The notes under the pieces were generated by a model, which saw only the letters and a list, made by a program, of their open reading frames with translations, had not been told where the DNA came from and ran no database searches. DNA of 64,000 bases from Litomosoides sigmodontis (taxonomy: Eukaryota; Nematoda; Chromadorea; Rhabditida; Onchocercidae), in NCBI GenBank assembly GCA_963070105.1, contig OY718803.1, forward strand, positions 8,971,823 to 9,035,822, given 5' to 3'. Shown here piece by piece: positions 45,269-58,020 of the stretch. Position numbers and translations under genes: made by a program. Positions within the stretch are counted from its first letter, which is position 1. Each line of letters begins with the position of its first letter.

Positions 45269-45641
45269 AGATTGTGAAAGGAAAAAAAAGTGCAAAAGTG
45301 CTACACTGTGGAAAACAACGTGGAACACGTACGTCGGTGAGGTGTGACAAGAGAGCTAACGAACCGTATGTTGTACAGCGTGATGTACGATCCTATGTAT
45401 CCATGGCTTCAACCTCACTATCTTATCACTTTCACACTGAGCTAGCATGTAGAAGAGTGGACGAGATAAGGCAGCGTATAAATCATAGCAATCGATAAAA
45501 AATTCATCAAATCGCGGCAGTATTCTTGTGAACCATAAATTCTTCAATGCAATTTATTTTCAAATTCTTTGAAATATTTCTCTCACAGTGCTCCATTACT
45601 TTTCAACAAATATCTAATTTCTCAATTTCCAGGAGCAGGAA

Positions 45642-45674
<33 letters not shown>

Positions 45675-48600
45675 GATAATGCCTTACTTCCGGAATGAGC
45701 GGTAAATTATTGTAAAGAGTTTGCGACAAAAAGATGTTATTTTGTTCCGGATCAAACACTTGCATGACATCATCAAGTTGACGAAGCGTAGAAAGCGCCG
45801 GATCATCGAAGTATTTTATCTGAAGCAGCTAAATCCTTTAAAACTTTTAATGTCCTAGATTTTCTTTTTTTTTTCAATCGAAAATTCAATTTCAAATTGA
45901 TGAAATGAAGAGGTTGCTTGCTAGCGCGCTAACCAGGGCAAGAAATTGAACGGTCGGACGTTTGTCAACATCCAAACTGAGCACTTTTTGCATGGCCTCC
46001 AATAAATTTGCTCCAAGCTCCTCACTGATGCACTTCAGTGCTGTATCAAGCTGCAAGCATCATCGCTTACAACAGGCGGCAACATAAAAGGCCTGATCAA
46101 TATCGCAATGGTCTAGTCTTAGATTGCTCTTAGGTTGAGCTAGGCGATGAAGTGAAATTTCATCAGTCGCTTGTTAGCACTTCGTAATGCATTTAACTAA
46201 CAACAATATAAAGCATTTATAAAATATGCCACATTTGTCACTCACTTATTTCACAATGCAAAAATTAAGTGAGCAATTAGTGAAAATCATTCGTTTCGAA
46301 GAGATTGGAAAAACAAAAGGATGCATGGAAATGATTGCGAGAATAGCTGGCAGGAATTTAAGCGTTGCTTTTGTCCAATTATGAATGTGTTATGGAATTT
46401 GAGTGGTAATATCATCTTATAGAGTTATTATTTCAATCAGCTAAAATAGTGATTTGAATAATTCTCAGCTAGGAACTGCCTGCTTCTCCTGCAAATTTTT
46501 CCTAATTATACCCCCTGATTTCTGGCAACGATTTAATTTTTTATCCTGTGCAAAATTAAATATTTACATTTTCAGTTACTGCTATTAGCTTTGTTATGAA
46601 ATTATTAAATTTCTTTCACATCTAACTCACATCAGCATGTAAAGTATGGAGACATTTCAAAGTAAAAATTACCTATTCAGAAAGTGATAGATAGAAATTG
46701 CAAATTTCAATAACTGAATAAATAAAGATCTCCCATTTAAATAGAACTCCAATAGATCGCATTAATTCTTATTCTAATTGCTAAAGGAATGCAAAAACAA
46801 AGAAAAAAATTCGAAATGTTTTTTCAATCAGAAAAAAAAGTGAAAAATTATTACTTGTCCACAAATTACACGGTAAGTGTCCATGTTGTTTTTAGCATCA
46901 ATTAATCTCTTTCCTCCTAAAATAACTACTATCTTCAAAGGGCAATTAATTAACTAATTAATTTAAGAATCGCCTTCTTTTTGCTTTCCTTGGATTTTCA
47001 ACATTGCTTTCTTACAATTCAAAATTTACTTGGAAAAAGAAAAAAAAAAGATGAGCTCATGTACAACAACGTTTTCTAAACAAATAAATGAAAATATCAA
47101 CGATTGAATCGTTGATATTTCACGAGAATTTTAGGCAATTTTTTCACCAACTCAACTTGTTGCAAATTTGATGAATAATTACCGAAAATTAAATTCAGTT
47201 TAATAATTACCGGAAATTAAATTCAACTGAAATAGCTCAATGAAAGGAAACAATAAAGCTTATGTATGAGAGCTCGTACGTCATATTGCACGCTTACTAC
47301 ATTCGTCAAAGTGATAGACTGAATTGAAAGAACCGACCGGCACATATCCAACAAATGAGTACACCCAATGAGAAAACATCTGCTGCTGAAGTGATCGAAT
47401 TCTTGCTTGATAGCAGATATTCCGGTGCTAGGAAATCAAGATCCGGTTGCAAGTTTACCGGTAACTTTTTTGTCCACGGAAAACGTGGAAATACATTCTG
47501 CAATAAAAAATTAATGAAATATTATTTTGCTTGCTCTAAGCGGCTAAACTTCTTGCAACTGTCACTTCGCAATACTCACAATTTTTCGTTTCGCTAATTT
47601 TCTTTTCTAAAAAATTTAGTGCACGTACCTGTGAGCAAATTTTTGGCACAACAGTTCTAGGAAAAAAAAAAAGTTGATGAGAAAGAGAAAATTTCAATGA
47701 GTTGAAAATTTTTGACTATCAAAAGTCTCTTCCGAAAAAATCAATAAAAAAAAACAATTGTAATGAAATTAACAAACACCAATTGTTATTTTCATTTCTT
47801 TTTTTACATTTCCGAAATTGATTTAGCAATAATTACCGGTTCGGAAGCGGTTACTGAAAATGCAAATCCGGCAATTTTCCAATGTCTTGATGGTGTAATG
47901 TAAATAACACTGGGCGTCAAATTACCATGAAGTATTTTCGCACTGTTATGCAAATATGAAAGACCGTCAATTAGCTAAAAATTTGAATTCGTTTTTTTTT
48001 TTCGAAGACTTATTTACGATCAAATGAATGCATATGAGTGGTAGTAAAAGTTAGATCCATGAAAAATTACCATCCACTCATCTCCTATCAGCAATAGATC
48101 CTTCTTGAAAAACAAACAAACAAAAAAATTAGCTTTCATGAAATTTTTACACAAAACCTTTTGATAAATTAAAATCTCAACATTTCGTAATTTTTTTTGA
48201 TAAATTTATTCAAATTTTTATAATTCTAAGCAAGCAAAAAAAAACACACATCGTTTTTTTTAAAAAATTTTTTCACACAGCTTAGATTTATTTGTTCTAA
48301 ACATTTCGGATTACTTGAGAGGATCAATTGAAATGGATGAAATGTGATGGTAAAAGAGCAAACCTGTAAGATGCCAAGTTTTATCTCCAACATATCCAGT
48401 CCATCCTCAATCACAACCACATCCAAACTTGCATAGATGTGCTCAGAGGCAAAAATTATCATCTCTCTGACAAAAAAAATTATTTAATTTACAACTTTTT
48501 CTCTCTACTAAATTAAACTCAATTTTTTATGCTTCAAAACGAAACAATGAGAATGCTAATTACACGAATAATTACAATATATGCAATTAAAATTTGCAAA

Positions 48601-49137
48601 AATACTTCATAACTTCGTGCTAGAAACAGCATACTTCAAGAAAAGATAAAATTTAAAAAAAGAAAAAATTTTTAAATTAGCTATTTGAGTTAGCTCATAT
48701 TAATTGCTACCTGTTTTCCTCAAGACCATGAAGAATTTGCAGAAATCGTGGATGTGTAAGTGAAGAAAGTTGTGCAATATCATATCGAATAAGATCATTC
48801 AACGTAAAGCGATTATCACGGCACAAACGTGACGACGCCTTAGCATTGTGCTTCCGATGAAAAATAAATATCGTCGAGTCCTAAAATGAAATTTGAACTA
48901 TTTTATTTATTTTTTAATTTTTCCTCAAAATAAATTACAATAAATCAATCAACACTGCGTACTCATACAGTGCGTACGCTAAATGCAAACCTTATCTTCG
49001 GCGGTACTTTTTGCTGAGTATAATTTCCAGTAACCGGAAGTTGACCGTAAATTTAATCCATAATAGAGATGATCAAGTGGTGTTGGAAATGCTACAATCG
49101 AAGTTGTGACTGTTGAATTGCACTCAATTGATGAGGC
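42893..49137 (-). CDS. SCYL2-like pseudokinase (clathrin-coated vesicle trafficking), 5' end missing
   Basis: Exons: 49137-48991, 48880-48711, 48466-48364, 47974-47837, 47497-47338, 46916-46855, 46050-45934, 45819-45688, 45541-45365, 45075-44950, 44454-44283, 43981-43750, 43565-43464, 43374-43262, 43071-42893; phases close, 709 aa plus an unseen N-terminus (human SCYL2 is 929). SCYL2/CVAK104 binds clathrin and AP2 at the trans-Golgi and endosomes. The kinase-like domain is degenerate: HGNLTP replaces the HRD loop and AGFAFS replaces DFG, as in human SCYL2, so it is probably inactive. Then come LAPEYLLSS, VFSLGVLICW, HEAT-like helices (RILPRFDEFF; RHLDFLGCIGALSD) and a Ser-rich tail. No in-frame ATG exists at the 5' end, so a first exon lies to the right. 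The last exon could splice out at AAAG/GTCAGT. Other SCYL members fit less well. Confidence 0.88.
45245..45268. repeat. (GA)n repeat in a SCYL2 intron
   Basis: GA dinucleotide repeat that reads (CU)n in the SCYL2-like transcript, about 97 bases after the donor of the exon at 45541-45365. Confidence 0.9.
45642..45667. repeat. second (GA)n repeat in a SCYL2 intron
   Basis: GA repeat reading (CU)n in the transcript, about 20 bases after the donor of exon 45819-45688 and about 100 bases before the acceptor of exon 45541-45365. Confidence 0.9.
47092..47120. repeat. perfect palindrome, 14-bp arms
   Basis: AAATATCAACGATT, one G, then its exact reverse complement. It lies inside the SCYL2-like intron between exons 47497-47338 and 46916-46855. 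Confidence 0.9.
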
Positions 49138-49475
49138 CTGAATTTTGGGATTCAATCGAATGAGCCTGTTGGAAATCGTTTCAACGTCTTAATATTGCTG
49201 AGTTTAATTCCTTTTTTTTTTAAATTTATTTACATCAAAATGATTCATTTAATTTTCGCTTTTTAATTTAATTTTAACTTTAAACTAAACATTGCAGGGA
49301 TATCAGTTTTTCATAACTTTGTGTGCAATTAAATTTCAAAACATTAAGCATTTCAAAGAATGAAAGAACTAATGAGCATCCATTCTATTTCAAACTAAAA
49401 TTAGATAGGAAAAAATTTTTTGCTATATTTGAATTGAAGAAATGAAAAATTTACTAAACATATCTCCATTGAAAT

Positions 49476-49501
49476 AACACACACACACACACACACACAC
49501 A
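49476..49501. repeat. (CA)n microsatellite
   Basis: CA dinucleotide array, about 12 units, followed by ATGCATGCAT. Confidence 0.9.
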
Positions 49502-50064
49502 TGCATGCATTTCATTAAAAATCCTATCCAACAGGTCTGAATAACTAATTTTATTTTAAAAAATGAAATTGATATTCACATTTTCTGACAATTTCATTGA
49601 TATGAAATTTGAATTTTGAGAATTCTGAGAATAACTCCGTCAAAAAAGTTGATGTTAAATAAAATTAACGGCATACTTTCTATTTTCCTTAATTTTTTTA
49701 CGGAAGAAAGGAAAGTTTCACTTAGCATTTTCCATCCCCTCCTCTTCCCTCCTCTCCTCTACCGCCCTTCCGTCTCTCAAAATTCCCAAGAGAATTTACT
49801 TGTGAAAAAAAGCTCTCACAATTTATTTCCTTTTGCAATTTTGTTTGGTGCAATATTTAAAAGTTTAAAAGAGGAAAGAATGAAATGTTTTAATGAGCTG
49901 ACCATTTAAATCACACAAAATAGTCAGTTCGGCACTATTTTCTACCACTCATCACCTTTGAAATATTTTGAAATTTAAAATTGCCAATTTATTGAAAAGC
50001 TTTTCCATAGCTTTCTATAATTTTAGTGATAGATTTGTTTTTCGGTTTTTGGAAAAAAAATTTT

Positions 50065-50097
50065 AATTAGAGTGCGACAAAGTGTCGTACTCTAATT
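50065..50097. repeat. hairpin, 14-bp arms
   Basis: AATTAGAGTGCGAC, loop AAAGT, GTCGTACTCTAATT; 13 of 14 pairs match, with AT-rich flanks that extend the pairing loosely. Confidence 0.85.
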
Positions 50098-51025
50098 TTA
50101 ACAACAAGCGTAGCGCTAATGATGCATCGCTCACTTTTAGTGACACAACTGGAAATGATAAGTTCATTTCCAGTTCCAGTCTTACCTATCATATCTATTT
50201 GTCGAAGAATAGATAAAAAGCAAAAAATGTAGTAAAATTTTTGGTTGCAACAATTAAAATAAAAGTTTTAAAATTTTTACAAAATCTCCAAAAAAAAAAC
50301 ATATAAATTGAATTGCATTAATGCATAATATAAAAAGATGTAAGAAAGATCATGCTAAAATGACATGAAATGTGTAAAATTGTTTCATTTTAAAATTGAA
50401 ACAGAAAAATTGTGATCAAAAAGAAAAAAGGATTTTTTTGTTATTTCAAATAATTTCCATAATTTACTGATTTATAAAATCAACATGAGTGTTTATTTCA
50501 TTCTCAATCATCCACAACGTTCCGTAATTTCCCGATCTTTGCATATTCACACTGCTCACGCTTTATTTAATAAATCAGTGGTAAAACAGCAAATAATATT
50601 TGTGCCATGCAATAACATTCAGTAAATTATGAAATGTTAATTTTTTTTTTAAAAAAAAAAGAAAGGAAAAATGAAATATTTGATATGATTGACTGTGTTA
50701 TTTTTTCATCTAATTTTAATTTTTCATTTCATCTAATTCCCTTCAAAAGTTGCAATAATTAGAATGCAATGATTAAGCAAAAAGGAAAGAAATGGAAATA
50801 TTCGCTGAATTAAAAAAAATCAATCTATTAGGCATAACTGTTGGAAAAGTTCATAAATTTATTCAATCAAAATTTTCAGAAAAAAAAGGATGAAGAGATG
50901 TAAGGAGAACTTTAGGAATTTTGATGGAAAGAAAAGAGAAAAAAGAAATGCTAATATATTAAAAATGTTGCAATTTTAGAATGTAATTGAAAAGAATAAA
51001 AATAAATCGAAATTTTTTTTTAAAA

Positions 51026-51570
<545 letters not shown>

Positions 51571-51915
51571 TTACCTTCATGAATGGAAGCTATCGATTGA
51601 ATTGATGATCATTTAAAACGCACTGAGTAAATGGAAATGCATTGTGAATTGTTTTGGAGCAGAAGTGTTGCTTAATTGATGCGAGCCGTTTATTGTTCGT
51701 GGAAAATGGAGGAGGCAGAAATTGGTCGGTAATTGAATGCTTGAATGGATACAAAATAGCAAATAGCAAGCATCCATTATAGCAATTGTAAGCTGTTTAT
51801 GAGAGAGCTAAGCCTGAAACATTCAAATTATTTTCAGCTAAAGTTAGCTAGCACTGGCAAACTAGCACCTATCGTATCAGTGCAGGTGAAAAGTAGTCGT
51901 GAAGAGAGTGGATGA

Positions 51916-51917
<2 letters not shown>

Positions 51918-51946
<29 letters not shown>
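51918..51946. repeat. (GA)n microsatellite
   Basis: GA dinucleotide array in non-coding sequence. Confidence 0.85.
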
Positions 51947-54229
51947 GATGAGGAGGAAAAGTGGGGAAGAAAATGAAATTGACAATCGTTTATTTCATTT
52001 TACAGAAAATTAATCATTGCTAATTTTTCATTGCAATCAGTTATATTTCAGAAATAAAAAATGCAACTTACTGTAACTACCGTAATCGCCTTCAATGAAT
52101 GCAATTCAAGGCAAAAATATTAGAAATTGTTGCATGAATGATCAATGAAATTAGTGACTGTCACTCCGTAATGCTACTGCTGGTACTTTGTTGTTACAGT
52201 TAGAACAAGGGAATCGCTTGAAAACTTTCAAATAAAGTAGGTCTGAAAGAAAAAAAAAGCCATAATATTAGATTCTCTTCTATACCACTACTATGCATGA
52301 AAATCAAACATTGAAAATCAGACAGCAATTTATTTAACGCCATTCTCCTGGAATGGAAATAAATTCAATCCTTTTCTTTTTTCTTGACGATAATAAAATT
52401 TTCATCAATTTCATTATTTTGATCACAGCCTTTCATCACTTGCAACAACATTGTCCGGAGTGATCCCGTGATCATTGGCAACGCAATATCCGGAATGATT
52501 CTGTTTTCGCGATCGATTTTCACATCTCGTCATTCTCATCATCATATCAATTTTATACTAATTTGTAGCTTTTTACTTGATCCCAATACCTCTCTTTAAT
52601 ATCATTTAACACACGCAATCTCATTTAAATATGACTGTTAAAAATTTTCCTCAAACATCAATTCTAAATCTAAACCAATTCTAAATTACATTTTAACAAC
52701 ATGAACATTCGTAACGCCTACAAACTGGACTTCGTCATCATTGAGGTAATTGGAATATTTCGTGAAGCACAAGTGTTACATGAAATAGACGGTAGGAAGT
52801 GCGAAAAGGAAATGGAAGGGAAAGAAAGGAAGGAAAGGGTACGGGAAGGCGAATTAAAGTTAAACTTCAGTTTATTTATTTAGCCTATGGCCTGAAAAAT
52901 CTCTCCTCCAAATATCACACATACACTTACATCAATCAAATCAACACGAACTTCACACTTCGAAATTCACACACAAAAAAAAAACGCTTCCTTTGAAATC
53001 GGCCTTTTCCAAGCACTTTTCAACTAAATTTCATTTTCCACACTTCATTTTCCCCCATCAAGCAGCAATCATTTAATCTAACAAACACTGGTAGCACTGC
53101 AATTGTTCGATATGATTGCAACAATTAATTCAAATTTTCAAAATATAATTTAGATGAAGCTTTCTTTCGAAAAATAACTTCTGATTGATACAATCATTTA
53201 GTTCAAAAAAACAACAATTATAAATTTAAAAAAAATCATTTATAATCATATAATAATTTCACCCAATACCTACTTACCTATATTTCATCAAATTTGCAAT
53301 TTTCAAAACAAACAAACAAACGGAACAGCGGAATTGGAAAAAGCACTAAATCTAATTGAATTCACACCTTAATTGTATCTCAGAAAAGTAAGTTCCAACA
53401 GCTCCATTATTTTTCTAACAAAAAAATTCAGTTACAATGAACTATCACTTTTGCAAATTCATTTTTCATCACTCCCTGTAGTACCAGTCACAGCTACTAA
53501 ATTATAATTAATTTTTTTCCTCAAAAGTCAATATTATTTAGAAATACAAATTTCAGAGATTTTTCAAGAATTTCAACACTTTATAAATAATACAAACCGG
53601 TCTTGATGATTTTTTAATGTAATTTTGCAAATATTTTCTCGTACTTTCTTTCATTTCACACCTTTTCCTATCAAAATTCCGCTATAGCCTATACGTTCAC
53701 TTCATTCTCTTTTTCCAACTTTAAAAAGGATGGACTAAATTTTGAATTAACAACGTGAATTTGCATATTTGCTATGTGCCATTTCATAAGTTACAGTGAA
53801 ATAGGTGTAAATGAGGAGGTGGACGAACCATCCGATCATAGCTGAAAGAATGAATTCAAATAAGCATAATTCAATTCACACCTTAACTTTATGATGAAAA
53901 ACACCCACACCCATACACAATCGAAAATTCCACACGCTCTTCTCCATTTAAATGTTAAAATGTTTTGTTTTCCACTTTTTTAGCACTTATGGCCTAAACC
54001 TGACTAGGTGTAATTCAGGCTAGCTAATGAGAATAGATAAGTGAGTGAGAGCCGTAGTGCGCCGATTAGAGGTCCATCCACGTTTCCACGCGAAGCTTAC
54101 ATCGCTTGTAGCAGCTTTTTGCTTATCACCAAAAATGATGGAATTTTCTCCCTCATTTATTATTCACAAGCATTTTTTGCATGAATTGTTATTAGAGACT
54201 TGGCAGAGCAATAATTGTTTTACTTTCAC

Positions 54230-54258
54230 CTCCTCTCTCTCTCTCTCTCTCCCTCTTC
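54230..54258. repeat. (CT)n microsatellite
   Basis: CT array followed about 25 bases later by a short GA array (54281-54292), so the two could pair. A further GA array lies at 54495-54516. Confidence 0.85.
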
Positions 54259-55264
54259 GTCGCTTTTTCCTTTTTGGGGCGAGAGAGAGAGATAGAAAGA
54301 GCTTCAGTTTACTCAATTAGGAAATTTTGCAAGGAATTCTTTACTTTCAGTAATTTCAATTAATTATTTATGTTAAAAAAATTTCATTTCTTAGAGTAAA
54401 AATTACTAAAATGAAGGAAGTTAAATTAACAAATTGAAAAAAAATATGACAAAAAAGGAGGTAGAAATGAAGAGAAAAATAGGGAGAAGAAACAGAGAGA
54501 GAGAGAGAGAGAGAGGGAGCAAGAATGATGCAAAAAATGCTTGAAATATTTTGAAACTTATTATAATTTCATTTATATTACAGATGGTTTTGACAAATTA
54601 AAATTTCTATAGAATAATTTTCTCTCTGTTTACAATGTCCCTTAATGTAATATTGCCTGCAACAAATTCCAGTAAAAGGCAATAAAATATGATAAAAGAA
54701 CTGAAAGCTGAAAAATAAAAAAAAAAGAGCATAACAGTTGAAAAATTAAAAATTATATAATCTTAACTTAAATTAGAAATAAATAATCCATGCAAAATGA
54801 GCCAACACACTTTATTTTATACTTTTAAGAAATCGAAAATGAAATCGTACAGAGACGATGGATGAATTTTTTCCAAAATCTAAAATCACAAAGAGAATTT
54901 TATAGCCTCACTTACCATATCCTACAATAATGTCGCAATACACACTCTCACTTTCCCAGCCTTTCTCTGTCATTTCAATTCTCTCAAATATCTGAAACAA
55001 TTCATTTGGAAAGGAAAACATTTTTCTTCCCTTTTTTCCTGTTGAAAAAAAATTAATTCAATTAAAATTTTACTTATTTCAACAATTTTTAACCGAAAGA
55101 CAGCAAGCCTTAAAAGAGCAAATGAAAGTAATACGAGAAATGATTCTTAGCAATTCATCACTAATATGGGTCATGCCTTCCTCACTCATTCTCATTTTAA
55201 AATAACAAATTTTTTCGAAATTTGTAGAGCAGTAGAAATACATTCACTAACATTCACTCATTTT

Positions 55265-55284
55265 AGACACACACACACACACGC
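55265..55284. repeat. (CA)n microsatellite
   Basis: Short CA array followed by ACGCACATGCATGCATACAC. Confidence 0.8.
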
Positions 55285-55554
55285 ACATGCATGCATACAC
55301 TCACATATAATTCAACAATCATTCCCATTAAAGTTCAATTCAAATCCAAAGGCAGTAATCGCGATTGGTTCAAAATAATTCTAATTTCATATCACTTGCA
55401 CTCATTCGGTAAGGTTTAATTTTTCCAACAAAATTTTATCATTTATATCCTATTTTCCCATCAATGATATGAAAGGAAGATGGGATGGGAGAGTTAAAAA
55501 AATTTTATGAAAAATTAAAAATAAATGAATTAAAGGTAGTGAATATTTAAATGA

Positions 55555-55586
<32 letters not shown>

Positions 55587-55587
55587 C
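55555..55587. repeat. (CA)n(TA)n compound microsatellite
   Basis: CA dinucleotides passing directly into TA dinucleotides. Confidence 0.85.
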
Positions 55588-58020
55588 TTTAAGATTGTCA
55601 ATGAAAACATCGATGTGGGATGATGGAGTGGAGGAGTGAATATTTGTATTTTAAGCGCTTTACTTATTACTTAATTGCAAAAGTCGCATAGCTTACGATT
55701 GTAAACATTTATTAGTAATAAATTCATAATATCTCATTAATCTTGCAGGAACGAAAAGGCAAACATTGCTGAGAGAGAGCACAAACAGGCCAATTTAAGT
55801 TAATAACACAAATGAAAATTATTTTTCTCCCTCAAAACTGTCCGGAAATTAGGCAATTTTTTAAATGAAAAACAGCAGCAAATGCATTAAGCTTAGGCTT
55901 AGTGAGAGAGAGAAAAAAGAAACAGTGACTAAATCAATAAACGGATATCGCTAACAGTCGGCAAAACACTAGCAAAGAGAATTTACGAATAAGCATGAAT
56001 CATCGATTGACTGTTTGATTGGGATGCATTTACCATTTCACATCAACCAAAATACAATTGAAATAAATTCAGTAGAATGGAAATGGCATAATAGTGGAGG
56101 CACAGAAGCCTTTGCCCTCTCCACACTGAACGGATGCGGCACGATTAATAGGGATGATGTGTTCAATTAAATTAAATGTGTACACATTTGCAAAACAAAC
56201 GTTCAAATATCACATTTTAAAAATTCATCACTACTTTTCATTTATAGGCATGGAATTAAAAATATGTGGCGTAGGCGGCGAATATTTTTATCGATGAAGT
56301 TTGCCACTACGATTTGTTTCACATTGCAAAGCTTAATTTTGTGGGCAAAATTTTAAAACTCAGTAAAATTGGTGCAAAAATTGAGGTTTTTTTTTTTTGT
56401 GTTGCATATAAAAATTGGATGAATGGATTGGATGTGATTAGGAAGGGAAAATTGGATTTTTCTTTGATTTGGTAGGACGAATGTTTATTTTTTATTTTTT
56501 GAAAAAGAAAACGAAAAATATGCGTTAGAAATGGAACATTTACTTTTCATTTTTTTTTTTAATTTTATTTTCGCCAAGTTTAGCTCTCAATTATGTGCAG
56601 TTGCTTGGTGCAATATAAATTGCACTTCTCCCATTTCCATCTCATTTCTTTTGCCAGCATGACATTGAATTTCCTCGTTTCAAATAAACTTTTCGCTCAG
56701 TTAGCTTAATTGCATAGGCGTAAGATTAAGCCGACGGATAATTGCTATTTTAATTTTATGTCAAAAGTTTTTAACGAAGTATGTGTATTAATTTCTTGTA
56801 ATCAAAATAACTTTTAATATAAAATATTAGTTTTTTTTTGTCCTTTTTCGCTCTCTCGCTCTCTCACTCTCCCTCTCTTTCTTCCATTCGATTCTCTATT
56901 GATGTGAAAATTTGCAAATGAAGAAAAGAAGCTTATAGCGTGTACCATGGCATAATGAAATGGCTAATTAAACTTTAAATTTCCAAACTCATCATTCGTG
57001 GTTTTAAAAGAGGAAATGAAGCGCATTCATTTTAAATACAAATCCCAAAATATTCCCAAAATACTTCTTTCAGGGGTTGTAATCAGAACTGATAAAATCA
57101 TTTTTGAAGGATTAAGTTAGCCAACAAACAATGTATTGATTCTGAAAGTTAAATTAAATTTAACGGTTCAGTTTGCTGGCCACTTTTGGAATAAACGCAA
57201 AAAGCGAAAAAGAACAATTAACAATTATTAGCTAATTGTTACTAATTTTTACTGAAATTTCATAACTTTTCTGATAAGGCGATGATCATATGATAACTGC
57301 TGAAAAAAGCCGGGCCTGAAATTTTGGAAAAAAAAGTACTTTCATTCCTTTATTAGAGCGTCTTCATCCATACAATTTTATCATAACATTATTACTTTAC
57401 ATGTAGGACAATTGCGCTTACACTGAGTTTGCTAGCAAAATGTCAATTCATTCTCAGCTTATACATCCAGAATTTTCTTACACATTACCTAGCACGTTTT
57501 TTAATTTTTTCATACATTTTTGATATACGAGAAATTACTAGCAATTAATTATCAATTAGGTGAATTTTAATTTAAATGTAATTTAGTTGCATGAAATAAA
57601 ATGTAATTAACAGAACATTCGTGTGTAGAATGTATCAATGAATTACGCAAATAATTATCTTAATATCTTGAAAAATTTATTCACTCCTCTCACAGATCAA
57701 ATTTTACTCCACTATTTAGTTTTCCTAATTTAATAATACTCAATTAGCAGATCGTAGCTGACGTCATAATTCATATATGTACAATTTGCGAAATTTTTGA
57801 CGTAAACAAATTTTTATATATAAAAATGCGTGCGTGTAAGCAAGAAGAAAAATTTTTACGTCACTTCCTCTTTCTTTTTATGTCATTTGTCACTTCCTTT
57901 TTCGACATTACTTTAATTCATAAACAATATGTAAGAGAAGGAAATTTTCTGCCGTCATGCATGCTGCTTTCTTACTGTTACGTGAACTGTTTACCTTTTC
58001 ACGGCATTGCACTTTCCCTC

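Noticed and set aside
47630..47657. Extra SCYL2 mini-exon reading TVVPKICSQ
   Set aside because: Its 28 bases break the phase between the neighbouring exons, while joining 47837 directly to 47497 keeps phase and matches the family length.
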